A DNA stretch of 41,688 bases from positions 1 to 41,688 of the forward strand of contig CAKSPW010000016.1 in assembly GCA_934486495.1 (NCBI GenBank). Reading direction: 5' to 3'. The stretch comes from an uncultured Clostridia bacterium (GTDB lineage Bacteria; Bacillota; Clostridia; UBA1381). Positions 14,326 through 24,467 of this stretch are shown piece after piece (positions within the stretch are counted from its first letter, which is position 1; each line of letters begins with the position of its first letter). The position numbers and the translations under genes were made by a program. The notes under the pieces were generated by a model. The model saw only the letters and a program-made list of their open reading frames with translations, made no database searches and was not told the origin of the DNA.

Positions 14326-15885
14326 ATGGTTAAAAAGAATGTTTTGAGAAAAACGGCAATGGGTATATCGCTTATTCTTGCGCTTTCGGCGGCAGGGTGC
14401 GGCAAGGGCGGAGATTCGGGGGCAAAGACAACTCCGCTCGGTTCTGGAGATAAAATCTGCGAGGAGCCGGCAACGCTTGATTTATTCATGATTTCATCGG
14501 GCGACAAGCATCTTGAGGACCTTGAGGTTTGGCAGAATATTGCAAAGAAAACAAATGTAACGCTGCATACCGTTTCTTCAAAGAGTGCGTCAGATGAGGA
14601 CACTGCTTTTAACACGCTTATGGCGAGCGGTGACCTTCCCGACCTTGTTATTTACAATAAGGCAAAGCAAGCGTTTCCGAAGTATGGCATGGAGGGTGCA
14701 TTTGAGTCGTTAAACGATTTAATCGACAAATTTGCGCCGAATATTCAAAAACAGCTTGACGACCCCGATGTGCGTGCTTATGTTACGGCATCTGACGGGA
14801 AAATCTATTTCCTTACCGGTGTAAATCCACGAACGGTTGCGTCGGGGTGGTTTATCCGTCAGGACTGGCTTGACAAGCTCGGACTGAAATCACCGACGTC
14901 GGTGGAGGAGTACTATAACGTATTAAAGGCTTTTCGTGACGGCGACCCGAACGGCAACGGTCAAAAGGACGAGGTTCCGTATTTTTCACGTTTTCCGGGC
15001 GTAGATCATCTTGTGCTTTTGTTCAATACGATTCAGAATTGGGAATTAAGGGACGGCAAGGTTGTTTACGGTCCGACAACTCCCGAGTTCAAAACCGCAT
15101 ATGAGAATATTTCAAAGTGGTATGCGGAGGGACTTATTGACAAGGAAATATACACAAGAGGCAGCAAGTCACGTGATAAGCTGTTGGGAGAAAATTTAGG
15201 CGGCTCTACTCATGACTGGTTCGGCTCAACGGCGCAGTTTAACACGATTTTAAAAGATACCGTACCCGGTTTTGATATAGAAGCAATTGCACCGCCGAAC
15301 GGCAAGGAATACACAAGCCGTGACCGCACAACATATGCCGGAATTGCAATAGCTTCAAGCTCGGAGAAAAAGGAAGTCGGAATAAGATTTATCGACTATA
15401 TGTTCTCCGAACAAGGACAGCGTTATTCGAATTTCGGAATAGAGGGCAAGCATTACGATATGGAAGGCGACTATCCGAAATTTAAGGATTGGGTTGTTCA
15501 CGGCGACAAGACGGCTATCGACATTTTAAACGAATCAGGAGCGTGCCTCGGATTCCCGTCCGTTCAGGACTTCAGATATGAGGAGCAGTGGCTTGTTCCG
15601 GCGGCTAAGAAAGGTGTTGATTTATATCTTGACAACAACTATCTTGCCGATCCGTTCCCGATTCTTTCATATATTGACGACGAGGAAGAAAGACTTAACA
15701 AAATTATGACCGATGTTAGAACGTACCTTGATGAAACAACGCAGAAATGGGTATTCGGCAGTGCAAACGTAGACAATGAAATAGATGCATTTAACGCACA
15801 GCTTAAAAAACTCGGAATTGACGAGGCAACGGAAATTCAGCAAAAGGCTTATGAGCGATACTTAAAGCTTAAGGATAATAAGTAA
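14326..15885 (+). CDS. Extracellular solute-binding lipoprotein of the CUT1 transporter
   Basis: A 519-aa substrate-binding protein. A lipoprotein signal ends in the lipobox LSAAGC (Cys25), so the mature protein is lipid-anchored outside the membrane. The large two-lobed fold is of the LipO/YtcQ type, longer than maltose-binding proteins and typical of binding proteins for long oligosaccharides. A DPNGNGQKDEVPYF stretch (about 206-219) is an EF-hand-like calcium loop commonly seen in this branch. AAAGGAAG precedes the ATG. It sits directly after the two permeases and is separated from the SLH genes by a GC-rich hairpin. Confidence 0.92.
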   Translation: MVKKNVLRKTAMGISLILALSAAGCGKGGDSGAKTTPLGSGDKICEEPATLDLFMISSGDKHLEDLEVWQNIAKKTNVTLHTVSSKSASDEDTAFNTLMASGDLPDLVIYNKAKQAFPKYGMEGAFESLNDLIDKFAPNIQKQLDDPDVRAYVTASDGKIYFLTGVNPRTVASGWFIRQDWLDKLGLKSPTSVEEYYNVLKAFRDGDPNGNGQKDEVPYFSRFPGVDHLVLLFNTIQNWELRDGKVVYGPTTPEFKTAYENISKWYAEGLIDKEIYTRGSKSRDKLLGENLGGSTHDWFGSTAQFNTILKDTVPGFDIEAIAPPNGKEYTSRDRTTYAGIAIASSSEKKEVGIRFIDYMFSEQGQRYSNFGIEGKHYDMEGDYPKFKDWVVHGDKTAIDILNESGACLGFPSVQDFRYEEQWLVPAAKKGVDLYLDNNYLADPFPILSYIDDEEERLNKIMTDVRTYLDETTQKWVFGSANVDNEIDAFNAQLKKLGIDEATEIQQKAYERYLKLKDNK

Positions 15886-15909
15886 TTTATGTCTAAAGGG
15901 TATATAAGC

Positions 15910-15936
15910 GCTCGGCGCTTGTGGTGGGCGCCGGGC
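15910..15936 (+). other. GC-rich intercistronic hairpin after the binding-protein gene
   Basis: GCTCGGCGC (15910-15918) pairs with GCGCCGGGC (15928-15936), nine pairs with one G-U, loop of 9 nt. No T-run follows, so it is not a normal terminator. Such hairpins after binding-protein genes often protect the upstream mRNA and raise binding protein relative to downstream products. Confidence 0.6.
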
Positions 15937-15965
15937 AAAAAGTAAATTGAAGGGGGCATACGAAT

Positions 15966-17585
15966 ATGCGTATCGGCAGGATTGCCGCAGCGGCATTTTT
16001 GGCTGTGTGTCAGGCAGTAACAGTGTTTGCGGACGCACAGCTGTACACCGTTTATAATTCGCAAACCGAGGAGGTTAAAATAAACGGCAGTTTTGACAGT
16101 GCAAAAAGTGCGGTTACGGTTATGATTTTACCGAGCGGTGAAAGTCACGAGAATATCACAGCCGAAAAAATATCGGATAACAAATATATAACAAAACAGC
16201 TTGCCTGTGATGAAAACGGAAAAATCTCATTAAGGCTTAACATGCCCGATTATATGAAAAGCGGCAGTTATGTTGTTTATGCGGCGAGCGACGGAGTGAC
16301 GGCAACGGCGGAGTTTAACCATGTAAGTAAAAAGGACGTTTCGGACGTGCTTGTTTATATAAATTCCGCACAATCTCCGAGTGAGCTTGAAAAAGTGCTT
16401 GCCGATAATGCCGAAAAGGTAGGTATCGGGAGCGATTGCTTAAAATATTGCGGTCATATAGCTCGTATTTTGTTTGCGGTAAAACCGAACGGAGGATATA
16501 CGGCTGACGGATTCTTATCCGAGAAAAATTGTGCCTCTGCAATTGCTCTTTTGGCGGGCGGAGAGGATTTTAAAAAGGTTATTACGTCATACGGCGATTA
16601 TTTTGACTTTTCGTATGATACGGAAAAGGACGGTATTACAGCCGAGTGCGAAAAAAAGCTGGCGGAGTTTTTAGGCGGCGGTCTTCCCGAAAAGTCATGC
16701 AGGCTGTTTTTCTGGCGATGCCTTCTTATGTCACGTGTTGTTGTAAGCGAAAGCTATGTGACAATGCGTTCCGTAATAGAGGATTGTGCCAAAAATGCGG
16801 AATTTGACATGACAGACTACAATCTGCTTTCCGAAACAAAGAAAACGGATGTAATGCGTAGCGTGTTCTCGAAAAGTCCTACAAGCTATTCGGCTCTTGC
16901 AGGAGTATTTGAAAGCTCCGTTAAGTCGGCGGAAGATAAGAAAACATCCGGCGGAGGCGGTGGTGGCGGCGGTTCGTCATCATCGGGAGGCGGTGTTTCG
17001 TCAATAGGCAGTAAGCCGACAGAGCAAAAGCCGGCGCATAGCGGATATTTCGATATGGAAAATCACTGGAGCAGAGAATATGTTCAAATACTTTCCGATA
17101 AGGGGATAGTATCTGGATTTGAGGATAACACTTTCCGTCCCGAAAACTATGTTACGAGGGCGGAATACATAAAGCTTGCGGTATGTGCGCTTGGCATGAG
17201 TCTTACGTCAAACCGATATTTTAACGACGTAGCGGACGGTGACTGGTATTTTAAATACGTATCGTGCGCAAAGGATAACGGTATGGCAGACGGATTTGAC
17301 GGGAATTTCAGACCTGATGAGCTTATAACGCGTGAGGACGCAGCCGTTATTTTATACAGAGCGCTTAAATCGGCAGAAAAAGGCGATATTTCTTCATTTG
17401 CAGACAGCGGTGAAATTTCATCGTATGCCGCCGATGCAGTTGGTACTTTAAGCGGTATGGGTATAATAAACGGGTATAATTCGGAGTTTATGCCAAAAGC
17501 GAATGCAAAACGCTCGGAGGCGGCGGCTATGATTTGCAGATTTTTGAACGTCGGCTCGGAAAGGACAGGTACGGTTAATGAATAA
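15966..17585 (+). CDS. Secreted protein with three C-terminal SLH domains
   Basis: A 539-aa protein with a signal peptide (about 1-22). The N-terminal part (25-115) looks like a beta-sandwich, and the helical middle (115-320) I do not recognise. A Gly/Ser linker follows at about 327-350. Three SLH repeats come next: FDMENHWSREYVQIL with ITxA-type end VTRAEYIKL; YFNDVADGDWYFKYV with ITREDAAVILYRAL; and a more divergent third ending RSEAAAMICRFL. SLH triplets bind pyruvylated secondary cell-wall polymer, so it is a wall-bound surface protein. It has no catalytic motif that I can see. It overlaps the next SLH gene by 8 nt and may organise or display the lyase system. Confidence 0.85.
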   Translation: MRIGRIAAAAFLAVCQAVTVFADAQLYTVYNSQTEEVKINGSFDSAKSAVTVMILPSGESHENITAEKISDNKYITKQLACDENGKISLRLNMPDYMKSGSYVVYAASDGVTATAEFNHVSKKDVSDVLVYINSAQSPSELEKVLADNAEKVGIGSDCLKYCGHIARILFAVKPNGGYTADGFLSEKNCASAIALLAGGEDFKKVITSYGDYFDFSYDTEKDGITAECEKKLAEFLGGGLPEKSCRLFFWRCLLMSRVVVSESYVTMRSVIEDCAKNAEFDMTDYNLLSETKKTDVMRSVFSKSPTSYSALAGVFESSVKSAEDKKTSGGGGGGGGSSSSGGGVSSIGSKPTEQKPAHSGYFDMENHWSREYVQILSDKGIVSGFEDNTFRPENYVTRAEYIKLAVCALGMSLTSNRYFNDVADGDWYFKYVSCAKDNGMADGFDGNFRPDELITREDAAVILYRALKSAEKGDISSFADSGEISSYAADAVGTLSGMGIINGYNSEFMPKANAKRSEAAAMICRFLNVGSERTGTVNE

Positions 17586-20169
17586 AAGCTTTATACGTAT
17601 TTTACTTGTATTATCTGTTATCATTTCCATTCCGTCTTTTGTATTCGCTGCCACTGAGGACGAGGACGGAGAATGGGGACTTATAAGCGCAATTTCAAAT
17701 GCCGATAATTATATTTCCGATACTGAAGCGGTTACAAGAGGTGAGTTTGCCTGTGCGCTGGCGGATTTGCTTGAAATAGGTATGCTTTCGGGTGAAGATA
17801 TAGGTTTTTCGGACGTTACGGCAGGTTCGGAGCTTCATAAGCTGTTGTCACGGTGCGTTGCGGCAGGCATAGTTTCAAACGGCGGAGCGTTCAGACCCGA
17901 TGATGCGCTTACATATGACGAGGCGGCAAAAATGTGCACATCTGCTCTCGGTTACGGCTCGGCGTGTGAGGCAAACGGCGGTTATCCGTCGGGTTATGTA
18001 AGCCGTGCGGCGTCGCTTGAAATTTTCAAAAACACGAAAAGGGGTGCGGTTATCGGCAAAAAGGACGCATTTATAATCCTTTACAATACCGTGAATGCAC
18101 CTATTATGAGTGTCAGATATGCAAAAAACGGCTTGGAGGAGTATGTTGAGGGTGACGAAACATTTCTCGGCAAGTACAAAAACATTGAAAAAATAAAAGG
18201 TATTGTAACGTCTGACGAATATACGGAGCTTGGTGTTGACAGGTTAAAATCAAGAGGTGTTTCGGAGCTTTCGGGTACAATCGGGATTGACGGTAAGCTT
18301 TACACCGCAGACGGAGATTTTAACGGATATATCAGCTCGAGAGTTATCGCTTTTTTGAAAGATGATAAAAAGTCGGGTGATGAGAAAATTATTTATGTTT
18401 GCTCCGACAAAAACAAAAAGGTTACGCTCACAGGCGGTGATTTGGAGTATAAATCGGGTGAAATACACGATTTTTCCGCAAACAAAAAATATAGAATAAA
18501 CAAAAGCTGCGATATTATCGTAAACGGCAAAACCGATTATAAGTACAATTTATCTGATGTTGATAAGCTTGTCGGTGATATAACGCTTATAAGCAACAAA
18601 AACACAAACGAGTATAATGTGATTATAATAAACAGCTACAAATACATGAGAGTCGAAACATATGACAAACGCTTGCTTATACTTCGTGATTTGTCAAACC
18701 CGAACAATACGGCGGTGCTGAAAGAGGACGGGGTATATAAGGTATGGCTCGATGACGAGGACAGAGAGGGAAATCTCGGAAGCATAGAAACAGGCTCGTT
18801 TATTGCGCTTGCGGCTTCTGCCGATTATGAGGTCGGAAGAATTATAATGCTCGGCAAGATAGTATCCGGAATCGTAAAATCGGTTGGCGAGGATAAAATA
18901 ACCGTTGGAGATACCTCGTGCGATATGGCGGATTTTTTCATGGAAGGCGATCTTAAAAGAGTCGTGCTCGGAAAAGAGTTCGGATTCTATCTCGGCTTAA
19001 AGGGCGAAGTTGTGGCTATAAATTATTTTGATACGGGATTTATTTATGCTTATCTTATAAAGGCATATAAGTCTGAGGACAATGAAAATGACATTACGCT
19101 TAAGATGTTCACACAGCGCGGTGAGATAGCAAGATACAAGCTATCTGATAAAGTTAAGCTCGACGGCGTGTCGGGGAAAAAACCCGATTCGGTATATGCG
19201 TCCGTTTCGGGTGAACAGCTTATACGTGTATTGATAAATTCGGAGCATAAAATAGATGCGATTGATACGGCGGATGTTAAAAATACATATACCGATGCGG
19301 AGCTTGACGGCTTAAGAGATGATAACCGACTTACAAGATGTAAATTTGCAAATTCGTATTATTACAGAAATAATTGGTTTTATCCGTACTTTTATGCAAC
19401 GGGTGCAACAATTTTCAAAATCCCGAAAGATACGGGCAAAGAGGACGATTTTGAAATAGGATATTCATTTGATGAGGGCGACAGTGCGGACGGCTCGTTT
19501 GTTGAAGCGTATGATGTGGGCATAAACGGTACGGCAGGCGCAATTGTGGTACACGTTGATACAACCGATATGGATCAGGTTGCGAGAATTAATGCCAATA
19601 TGATTATTGTAGACAGCGTATATGAAAAGCTTGACAAAAACGGAGATGTTGTCACAGCAATTTCGGGATACAGAAACGGAAAGTTTTCGGAGTATATTAT
19701 AGGAGCCGGCGCAAAAATCGAAAAGTTTTATCAAAGTGCTTCACTTGAAGCAGGAGATATTATAAGAGTAAATCTTAGAGATAATGTGATAACGGCGCTT
19801 GTTGTTGAATTTGTCGGCAGCAGTGTTAAAAAGAATTCAACAACCGGTTCATCACCGTCGAATTGCAGAAGCACGGCAAGTCATTTTCAAATTGGAAGTG
19901 TTTGGGCAATGAAGGACGGAGGCGCTATTATATCAAACAATCTTGTTTCGGAGGGCGTTTACGATTATTCACCGAAAAACTTTATAAGCGTTAAGATACC
20001 GTCAGATGTTTTGGTGTTTAACACGAGTAAGAAAAAGCTCACCGTGGCTGATTTAAATGCTGTAAAGAGTTATTTAAATTCCGGCTCGGACGCAAGCTAT
20101 ACGGTAACATGGCAGGTTTACGGAGGAAGCAGATTTACGGTGATTTATACGGACGGGGAGGATGAGTAA
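17578..20169 (+). CDS. Large secreted protein with N-terminal SLH-like domains
   Basis: An 863-aa protein with a signal peptide (about 1-24). Degenerate SLH repeats occupy about 30-175: VTRGEFACALADLLEI, then FSDVTAGSELHKLLSRCVAAGIV with FRPDDALTYDEAAKM, and a weaker third. The remaining roughly 690 residues are rich in short beta strands, Asp, Lys and Tyr, and match no family I can name; several segments (for example IVSGIVKSVGEDKITVG) look like small beta-barrel repeats. The start ATG lies inside the end of the previous gene, so the two are translationally coupled. SLH at the N-terminus here and at the C-terminus in its partner makes them a complementary wall-anchored pair. Confidence 0.8.
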   Translation: MNKSFIRILLVLSVIISIPSFVFAATEDEDGEWGLISAISNADNYISDTEAVTRGEFACALADLLEIGMLSGEDIGFSDVTAGSELHKLLSRCVAAGIVSNGGAFRPDDALTYDEAAKMCTSALGYGSACEANGGYPSGYVSRAASLEIFKNTKRGAVIGKKDAFIILYNTVNAPIMSVRYAKNGLEEYVEGDETFLGKYKNIEKIKGIVTSDEYTELGVDRLKSRGVSELSGTIGIDGKLYTADGDFNGYISSRVIAFLKDDKKSGDEKIIYVCSDKNKKVTLTGGDLEYKSGEIHDFSANKKYRINKSCDIIVNGKTDYKYNLSDVDKLVGDITLISNKNTNEYNVIIINSYKYMRVETYDKRLLILRDLSNPNNTAVLKEDGVYKVWLDDEDREGNLGSIETGSFIALAASADYEVGRIIMLGKIVSGIVKSVGEDKITVGDTSCDMADFFMEGDLKRVVLGKEFGFYLGLKGEVVAINYFDTGFIYAYLIKAYKSEDNENDITLKMFTQRGEIARYKLSDKVKLDGVSGKKPDSVYASVSGEQLIRVLINSEHKIDAIDTADVKNTYTDAELDGLRDDNRLTRCKFANSYYYRNNWFYPYFYATGATIFKIPKDTGKEDDFEIGYSFDEGDSADGSFVEAYDVGINGTAGAIVVHVDTTDMDQVARINANMIIVDSVYEKLDKNGDVVTAISGYRNGKFSEYIIGAGAKIEKFYQSASLEAGDIIRVNLRDNVITALVVEFVGSSVKKNSTTGSSPSNCRSTASHFQIGSVWAMKDGGAIISNNLVSEGVYDYSPKNFISVKIPSDVLVFNTSKKKLTVADLNAVKSYLNSGSDASYTVTWQVYGGSRFTVIYTDGEDE

Positions 20170-23100
20170 ATGAAATTCAAAAAAATAACGGCGCTTATCC
20201 TTTGCACGGCGTCACTGATTATGCAATCCGCTGCCGTGCTTGCTGGCGGCGGAAATCCGTATCTTGTAAACATAATGTTTGACGATTCGGTAACAAACGA
20301 TATGTCCGACTACGTAACCGTATCGGGAAGCACAACCGCAAGAGTATGCTCCGACGGCGGAAAAAACAAGTCGTACACTGTTGAATGCGGATATATAGAT
20401 AACGATATTATGCTTCTTATTCCAAACCATAATGCTCAGGATAAGTACTGCTTTCAGTTTGACGCAAGGGTTTCGGGAGCGGCTTTCGGCGGAAAAATAG
20501 AGCTTACATCGTCAAAGGCGGTTACGTATGAGGCGCTTAAAATAGACGAAAACGGAATACTCCGTGCAGGTGATAACGAAAAACCGATTTGCGATTTGCG
20601 CGGAAGTAAGTTTAAAACGATAAGCGTGTTTTTCGATAACATAATGAAAAATTACAGCATTATGGTTGACGGAAAGCTTATTGTTTCAAAAAAATCAATG
20701 AATATTGCGCTCGGCGATATTTCAAAAGTTAATATTACCACAAATTCGGTCGGCGCAAAAAGCACGCTCTATCTTGATAATATAAGAATTTATTCGGGCG
20801 ACAAATATATAAACAAAAAGGTGTCGTGTGCGTATAACGACGGAGTTATGGAATATGATGAACCCGATGAGAGTAAAGCGGAGCAGAAAATCTATTATAA
20901 AAATACGTTTGACAGCGCCTCGTCCGTTTCAATGGCGGTGAATGCAAAAACAAACAAAATAGAGTTTGCGAGCGAGGAGAACGGCAACGGTTTTATAAGA
21001 CTTACAAAGGACAGTACAGATGACGCATATTTTGACTTAAATGTAGGCAAAACAGCGAAAAAGGTTGTAATTGAAGCAGATTTGAGATATAAGAAATCGT
21101 CGCCGAATATTGTTTACATTTTGCGTGACAACGTTTCGGCAGCGTCACAGATTACGATGGGTGTAATTTCCGTTAAGAACGGAGTTGTCATCGGAGGCGG
21201 CTCGTCGGGGAGCTTTTCTAAAAATTCATGGCACAAGGTAAGTCTGATGCTTGATTTTTCAAAGCATACTTACGATTTTTATATTGATTTTGAAAAAGTT
21301 GCCGGCGGAAAATCGTTTAATGATAATTTTAACGTTATTTCGGTATTGAGAATGTATGTTGACGGCGGAACCGATTTTGGATATATAGATATGGATAATC
21401 TTGCGGTATATGCCGGAAGTGAGCCGAGAGATATTTCCGCACAGAGCATATCGAGCGAAAGTATGTTTTCGGGTGAGGATGCAGGCGAGCAGTTCTTAAA
21501 GGGAAAGCGCGCGCTTCAGACGTATTCCGGTATGCTGTATGCTTCAAATAAGAAAACGGCGCTTGAAAACAAATGCATTAACGACGGTGACGAGTCGCTT
21601 ATTCCGCAGGACGCATTTGAAAGCTTGTTTAAGAAAAAGGTAAGCGTGTCGGGTACGGGAATAAGCATTGAGGGCAACGTTAAAATGACGGTCGGCGAGA
21701 AGAAATTCTTTGTCGGGGATAAAGAGTTTACGGCTGAAAGAGCACCCGAAATAAATGGCGGTATATTGTATATTCCGGCTGTTGCATACGGAGAAAATGC
21801 ACTCGGCGAGGGTGAGTTTGTAAACGATGAGCACGGAACGCTGTTTTGCGGTGCGGGACTTTCAAAAACAGATTCGAGATACAAGGACGCAAATTTGTAT
21901 TTGTTCTTTGAAAGAAAATCGGCTGAGGAGCTTAAGAGCCGTTTTACGGAGAAAACAAACGGTGGGAAAGCGCATCCCTATCTTATGATAAACATCGACG
22001 ATGTTTCACGGCTTCGTGAGGAAGTAAAAACAGACAGCAATAAAAAGCTGTGGTTTGAAAACGTATTATATGTCGCAGACGGCATATGCACACAGCCTGT
22101 TGCTGAATACAAAATTACAAATTCGAGGCTTTTGGATCTTGCAAATCAAACGGTGTCACGTATGGAAAATCTCGGATTTGCGTACCTTATGACAGGTGAT
22201 AAAAAGTATGCCGAGCGTGGAATTGCGGAGCTTAAGGCGGTTTGCGCTTTCGAGGATTGGCACCCTGTTCATTTTCTCGATACGGGAACGCTTGCCTCTG
22301 CGGTTGCGATAGGGTATGACTGGCTTTACGGCGCAATGACCGACGAGGAGAGAAAATTTATTGCCGAAAAAGCGCAAAAACTCGGTGCGAACGAGGCAAA
22401 GCTTGCTTATTACAACGCTTTACCGTACGGAAATTGGTGGGCGAAAACCGAAACGAATTGGGGAATTATCGTAAACGGCGGTATTGCCGACCTTTGTCTT
22501 GCAACGGCGGAGTATAACACCGATGAGTGTATGGATATTTTGTATAACGCACTTCGTGCCGTTGAATGCCCGTGGTACAGATTTGCTCCCGACGGCGCAT
22601 GGTACGAGGGTACGGGATATTGGAGCTATCTGCTGACTCATCTGGATGTATTTCTTGCAAGCTATGAAAGCGCAATGGGCGAGCCGTTCGGCACAAATTA
22701 CAGAGGGCTTGACAAGTACGGATATTTTCAGGCTTACTTTATGGGCCCGGACGGACTTTCAAACAATTTCCACGATGCAGACCTTGCGAATGTGCAGTCG
22801 AGCGGACAGTTTTATTTGGGCAAAATCTACGGTGATGACGAGCTTATGCTTTATCGCCGTGACCAAATGGAAAAGTACGGTGACAAGGGTTCTGTAAGAG
22901 ATATTATCTGGTATAAAACTTCGCTTAGCGGAAGAACGTCGGAAATAAAGCTTAAAAACGATATGTACTTCAGAGAAACCGAATTTGTATCTATGCGTGA
23001 AAATTGGGGGCATGATGACAGTGCATGGCTTTCATATCACGGCGGTTACTCAAATGCGGCGCATGATCATATAGATGTCGGAACATTTGTTTATACAATC

Positions 23101-24453
23101 GGCGGAATACGCTGGGCGGTTGAAACCGGTAAGGAGCCGCTTAGCTACACGGCGGAGAATCCGGCTGTTGCGGCAGGCTATGACGGATATTATTATTACA
23201 GACGTAAGGGTGAGGGACATAATATAGTTGTTATTAATCCCGATGAAAATTTGGAGTATATCCAAAGCAAAGAGGCTAAGGCGGCAGAGCCTGTAACGGG
23301 TGAGAATTCATCATTCGGCATTATAGACCTATCCGCACCGTACAGCGGTAAAACAAACGGATATTTAAGAGGTTATAAGCTTACAGACTCACGCAGAACT
23401 CTTACGGTTCGTGATGAAATCGAGCTTTCGGCGCAGTCGGAGCTAAGATGGTTTATGCACACCGAGGGCGATATACGAATACTCGATAACAACACGGCGA
23501 TTATTTATCAGGGCGGTAAGGCACTCAAGATGCAGTTTATAACAAATGCACAGAGCGCTCAGCTTAGCACAATGAAAGCCGAGCCTCTCTCGAAAACACC
23601 GAAATTTACAAATACGCCGAACGATAATATAACTAAAATCGACTATAAGCTAAATGCGGACGGTCACACGACCATAACGGTTAAAATGTCGCTTATTGAT
23701 GAAATAGGGTCAAAAAGCGGTGTGGACGATACTCCGATTTCAAATTGGAAAGCGGACGGCGCAAAAACGGAGGGATATGCTTATTCTTCCGCAAGACTTT
23801 CGCAGCTTTTGGTTGACGGTGCGGAAATTGCGGGATTCAGTCCGGATAAATTCAGCTATCGGTTTACGAAAAACAAAAACGGCGATATTCCGAAGATTGA
23901 AGCAAAGGGCGCACAGACGGAGTATTACAAAGCTGTCGATAAGGATGCGGCGGTTGTTCGGGTGACGGACGAAAACGGACTTTCGACTTATTACAGCATA
24001 GTATTTGACGATTATTCGGACATGAGTCTTGATGTGTATAACTCTTATCCTCTAACCGCCATTGATGCAAGCTCGGAGCAGATTGAAGCGGAAAGTAACA
24101 TATTTAACCGAAAGGAAAACAGCACAGACGGCAATCCCGACACACGCTGGAGCGCAAACGGCACTAACGAGTGGTGTGTGTATGACCTTGGCAGTGTGCA
24201 GAAAATAGACGCCTTTGCGGTAGCGTTTTGGATGGGCGCACAAAGGGCATTTACGTTTGACGTGCTTGTATCGGACGATAACAACGTATATAAAAAGGTA
24301 CTCTCGCAGGTGTCAAAAACAGGCACTGACGATGCTGTTGTATACAAGCCGAGCGAACCGGTAAGCGGAAGATATGTTAAATTTGTAGGTCACGGCAGTA
24401 ATACAAACGATTGGAATAACGTCATTGAATTTATGGCGCTTAAGAAGAAGTAA
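20170..24453 (+). CDS. Secreted heparinase II/III-like polysaccharide lyase with C-terminal discoidin-type CBM
   Basis: A 1427-aa modular enzyme. Signal peptide at about 1-25; two concanavalin-like sandwiches (about 30-215 and 240-420), each ending in a DNxxxYxG strand; a beta domain resembling the copper amine oxidase N-terminal domain (about 460-567). The lyase region (about 600-1200) has an alpha-helical toroid and a beta-sandwich. Candidate catalytic residues are Asn763 (TNWG), Tyr817 (EGTGYW), His965/His967 (HDHID) and His1017 (GHN), in the order known for heparinase II/III-like families PL12/15/17/21. The C-terminus (about 1294-1427) is an F5/8-type CBM32-like module (DGNPDTRWSA). It should cleave a uronate polysaccharide by beta-elimination; the substrate is unknown. 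Its start abuts the previous stop. Confidence 0.87.
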   Translation: MKFKKITALILCTASLIMQSAAVLAGGGNPYLVNIMFDDSVTNDMSDYVTVSGSTTARVCSDGGKNKSYTVECGYIDNDIMLLIPNHNAQDKYCFQFDARVSGAAFGGKIELTSSKAVTYEALKIDENGILRAGDNEKPICDLRGSKFKTISVFFDNIMKNYSIMVDGKLIVSKKSMNIALGDISKVNITTNSVGAKSTLYLDNIRIYSGDKYINKKVSCAYNDGVMEYDEPDESKAEQKIYYKNTFDSASSVSMAVNAKTNKIEFASEENGNGFIRLTKDSTDDAYFDLNVGKTAKKVVIEADLRYKKSSPNIVYILRDNVSAASQITMGVISVKNGVVIGGGSSGSFSKNSWHKVSLMLDFSKHTYDFYIDFEKVAGGKSFNDNFNVISVLRMYVDGGTDFGYIDMDNLAVYAGSEPRDISAQSISSESMFSGEDAGEQFLKGKRALQTYSGMLYASNKKTALENKCINDGDESLIPQDAFESLFKKKVSVSGTGISIEGNVKMTVGEKKFFVGDKEFTAERAPEINGGILYIPAVAYGENALGEGEFVNDEHGTLFCGAGLSKTDSRYKDANLYLFFERKSAEELKSRFTEKTNGGKAHPYLMINIDDVSRLREEVKTDSNKKLWFENVLYVADGICTQPVAEYKITNSRLLDLANQTVSRMENLGFAYLMTGDKKYAERGIAELKAVCAFEDWHPVHFLDTGTLASAVAIGYDWLYGAMTDEERKFIAEKAQKLGANEAKLAYYNALPYGNWWAKTETNWGIIVNGGIADLCLATAEYNTDECMDILYNALRAVECPWYRFAPDGAWYEGTGYWSYLLTHLDVFLASYESAMGEPFGTNYRGLDKYGYFQAYFMGPDGLSNNFHDADLANVQSSGQFYLGKIYGDDELMLYRRDQMEKYGDKGSVRDIIWYKTSLSGRTSEIKLKNDMYFRETEFVSMRENWGHDDSAWLSYHGGYSNAAHDHIDVGTFVYTIGGIRWAVETGKEPLSYTAENPAVAAGYDGYYYYRRKGEGHNIVVINPDENLEYIQSKEAKAAEPVTGENSSFGIIDLSAPYSGKTNGYLRGYKLTDSRRTLTVRDEIELSAQSELRWFMHTEGDIRILDNNTAIIYQGGKALKMQFITNAQSAQLSTMKAEPLSKTPKFTNTPNDNITKIDYKLNADGHTTITVKMSLIDEIGSKSGVDDTPISNWKADGAKTEGYAYSSARLSQLLVDGAEIAGFSPDKFSYRFTKNKNGDIPKIEAKGAQTEYYKAVDKDAAVVRVTDENGLSTYYSIVFDDYSDMSLDVYNSYPLTAIDASSEQIEAESNIFNRKENSTDGNPDTRWSANGTNEWCVYDLGSVQKIDAFAVAFWMGAQRAFTFDVLVSDDNNVYKKVLSQVSKTGTDDAVVYKPSEPVSGRYVKFVGHGSNTNDWNNVIEFMALKKK

Positions 24454-24467
24454 GGGGGAGATATATT

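Noticed and set aside
16942..17020. GGC-rich repeat in the first SLH gene
   Set aside because: It encodes a Gly/Ser linker before the SLH domains; not a mobile or regulatory repeat.
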